From the NCBI RefSeq assembly GCF_023703325.1, contig NZ_JAMQGM010000019.1, forward strand, positions 62,001 through 126,000: 64,000 nt of DNA, in the 5' to 3' direction. Shown here piece after piece: positions 62,615 through 64,000 of the stretch (the first letter of the stretch is position 1; each line of letters opens with the position of its first letter). Source of the stretch: Streptomyces meridianus. Lineage in GTDB: Bacteria > Actinomycetota > Actinomycetes > Streptomycetales > Streptomycetaceae. The translations under genes and the position numbers were made by a program. The notes beneath the pieces are model-generated. The model saw only the letters and a program-made list of their open reading frames with translations, had not been told where the DNA came from and made no database searches.

Positions 62615-62754
62615 CGTAATTCGCGGCCCGGCGACAACCGGCATCCGAGGGAGATCGCGTGGGCTCGATCACTTAGGGCTACCTAAGAGCGGCGGTGCGC
62701 GGTGGGGACGCCCTGGCGCGGGCCTCGCCCGCGCGGCTTCGTAGACTGCCCGGC

Positions 62755-63708
62755 ATGCGAAGCCACTCCTCCCCCGGCAGCCCCGGGGAGGTACCCCCGG
62801 TCCAGGTGACCGGCCTGGTCAAGCGGTACGGAGCCAAGATCGCGGTCGACGGCCTCGACCTGACCGTGCGGGCCGGAACCGTCACCGCGGTCCTGGGGCC
62901 GAACGGGGCCGGGAAGACGACGACCCTGGAGACCTGCGAGGGATACCGCCGGCCGGATGACGGCACCGTGCGGGTCCTCGGACTCGACCCGATCGCCGAC
63001 GCCGCGGCACTGCGGCCCCGGATCGGCGTGATGCTCCAGTCCGGCGGCGTCTACTCCGGAGCCCGGGCCGAGGAGATGCTGCGCCACACCGCGGGGCTGC
63101 ACGCCCACCCCGTCGACGTCGCCCTGCTCGTCGAACGGCTGGGACTCGGCTCCTGCGGCCGCACGCCCTACCGGCGGCTCTCGGGCGGACAGCAGCAGCG
63201 ACTGGCTCTCGCCATGGCCGTGGTCGGACGCCCCGAACTGGTCTTCCTCGACGAGCCCACCGCCGGTCTGGACCCCCAGGCCCGGCGCGCGACCTGGGAC
63301 CTGGTGCGCGAAATGCGGGCGGACGGGGTCGCCTGCGTGCTGACCACGCACTCCATGGAGGAGGCCGAGGAGCTCTCGGACGACGTCGCCATCATCGACG
63401 GCGGCCGGGTCATCGCCCAGGGCAGCCCCGAGGAACTGCGCCGCGACGGCGCCGAGAACACCCTGCGCTTCAGCGGGCGGCCGGGCCTGGACCTGGCCTC
63501 CCTGCTCAAGGCCCTGCCCTCGGACACGGCGGCCGCCGAGCTGACCCCCGGCGCGTACCGGATCACCGGCAAGATCAACCCTCAGCTCCTGGCGACGGTC
63601 ACCTCCTGGTGCGCCCAGCACGGCGTGATGCCGGACCGGATAGCGGTCGAGCAGCACACCCTCGAGGACGTGTTCCTGGAGCTGACCGGCAGGGAGCTGC
63701 GCGCATGA
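62755..63708 (+). CDS. ABC transporter ATP-binding protein (DrrA/CcmA-like exporter)
   Basis: 317 aa from ATG 62755 (MRSHSSPGSP). Walker A LGPNGAGKTT, signature RRLSGGQQQRLALA, Walker B ELVFLDEPTAGLD, switch His TTHSMEE, plus a C-terminal extension of about 90 aa typical of DrrA-type exporters. Overlaps the permease start by 4 nt. Divergent from sufR with a 153-bp intergenic region. Confidence 0.94.
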   Translation: MRSHSSPGSPGEVPPVQVTGLVKRYGAKIAVDGLDLTVRAGTVTAVLGPNGAGKTTTLETCEGYRRPDDGTVRVLGLDPIADAAALRPRIGVMLQSGGVYSGARAEEMLRHTAGLHAHPVDVALLVERLGLGSCGRTPYRRLSGGQQQRLALAMAVVGRPELVFLDEPTAGLDPQARRATWDLVREMRADGVACVLTTHSMEEAEELSDDVAIIDGGRVIAQGSPEELRRDGAENTLRFSGRPGLDLASLLKALPSDTAAAELTPGAYRITGKINPQLLATVTSWCAQHGVMPDRIAVEQHTLEDVFLELTGRELRA

Positions 63709-64000
63709 CCGCCACCGGAAACACCACCGCCGGCACGTTCGCCCCGCGCCCCGGTCCGGCCCCGGTCGGCCGGATGATCCTGGCGCAGGCCGCCCTGGAG
63801 ACCAGGATGCTGCTGCGCAACGGCGAGCAGCTCCTGCTGACGGCGGTCATCCCCACGCTGCTGCTGGTGCTGTTCGCATCGGTGGACATCGTCGACACCG
63901 GCAGTGGCGCCGCCGTGGACTTCCTGACCCCGGGTGTCCTGGCGCTCGCCGTGATGTCGACGGCCTTCACCGGGCAGGCGATCGCCACCGGGTTCGAGCG
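63705..64000 (+). CDS. ABC-2 type permease, 3' end outside window
   Basis: ATG 63705 overlaps the ATPase stop (ATGA). About 99 residues seen: Pro-rich start, RMILAQAALETRMLLRNGEQLLLTAVIPTLLLVLFASVD (cytosolic helix and first membrane span) and FLTPGVLALAVMSTAFTGQAIATGFER (second span), typical of ABC-2 permeases. Cut by the window end. Confidence 0.9.
   Translation, partial: MTATGNTTAGTFAPRPGPAPVGRMILAQAALETRMLLRNGEQLLLTAVIPTLLLVLFASVDIVDTGSGAAVDFLTPGVLALAVMSTAFTGQAIATGFE

Overview
The window is a contiguous piece of a very GC-rich actinobacterial chromosome, almost certainly a Streptomyces. The evidence is strong GC3 bias, many GTG/TTG starts, 4-nt GTGA/ATGA gene overlaps, ectoine/hydroxyectoine genes, a class E sortase (LAETG) substrate, XRE-DUF397 regulator pairs, and a sufR-B-D-Rieske-C-S-U-T operon. 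The order cob genes, LAETG protein, ectABCD, dapD, suf resembles the conserved core of Streptomyces chromosomes, with accessory genes in between. No rRNA, tRNA, CRISPR array or prophage was seen.

Layout. 1-10226: aerobic-type cobalamin operon (cobO, cobB, cobI, cobM, cobL, cbiG-cobJ fusion, cbiX, cobC), interrupted between cobL and cbiG-cobJ by a TnpB-only IS605/IS1341-type element (about 4970-6420). 10259-13659: LAETG surface protein, a frame-damaged PEP-mutase-like gene and an amidohydrolase. 14045-17345: ectABCD, which turns aspartate semialdehyde-derived diaminobutyrate into ectoine and 5-hydroxyectoine. 17562-26878: PLP enzyme, aldehyde dehydrogenase, TerD-like protein, Tat-exported PhoX phosphatase with a candidate PHO box, an acidic hypothetical protein and a secreted nuclease.

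26959-35448 is accessory in character: a DUF664 protein, a PIN-like/RHH-like toxin-antitoxin pair with a palindromic operator, a rifampin monooxygenase (rox) behind a rifamycin-associated-element-like palindrome, an orphan gene, an XRE-DUF397 cassette, and an FAD oxidase with an MFS carrier. 35488-39686 is the least conventional locus: four overlapping minus-strand genes. They encode a TauE/SafE permease, a cytosolic protein joining a rearranged NMT1-type ligand-binding domain to a DUF4145/HEPN-like domain with an R-x4-H motif and four CxxC knuckles, a protein with CorA-like topology, and a GNAT. This is my best candidate for an undescribed system.

39991-55826 carries small oxidoreductases, a DksA-like zinc protein, a frameshifted SGNH hydrolase, a three-gene membrane cassette including a 54-aa protein, dapD, a methyltransferase, an ECF sigma factor with its partner, an SMR pump, a VOC protein and a second secreted nuclease paralogous to the first. 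55932-62601 is the complete suf iron-sulfur assembly operon under a SufR-type repressor, whose putative operator abuts its own start codon. The window ends in an ABC exporter whose permease is cut off.
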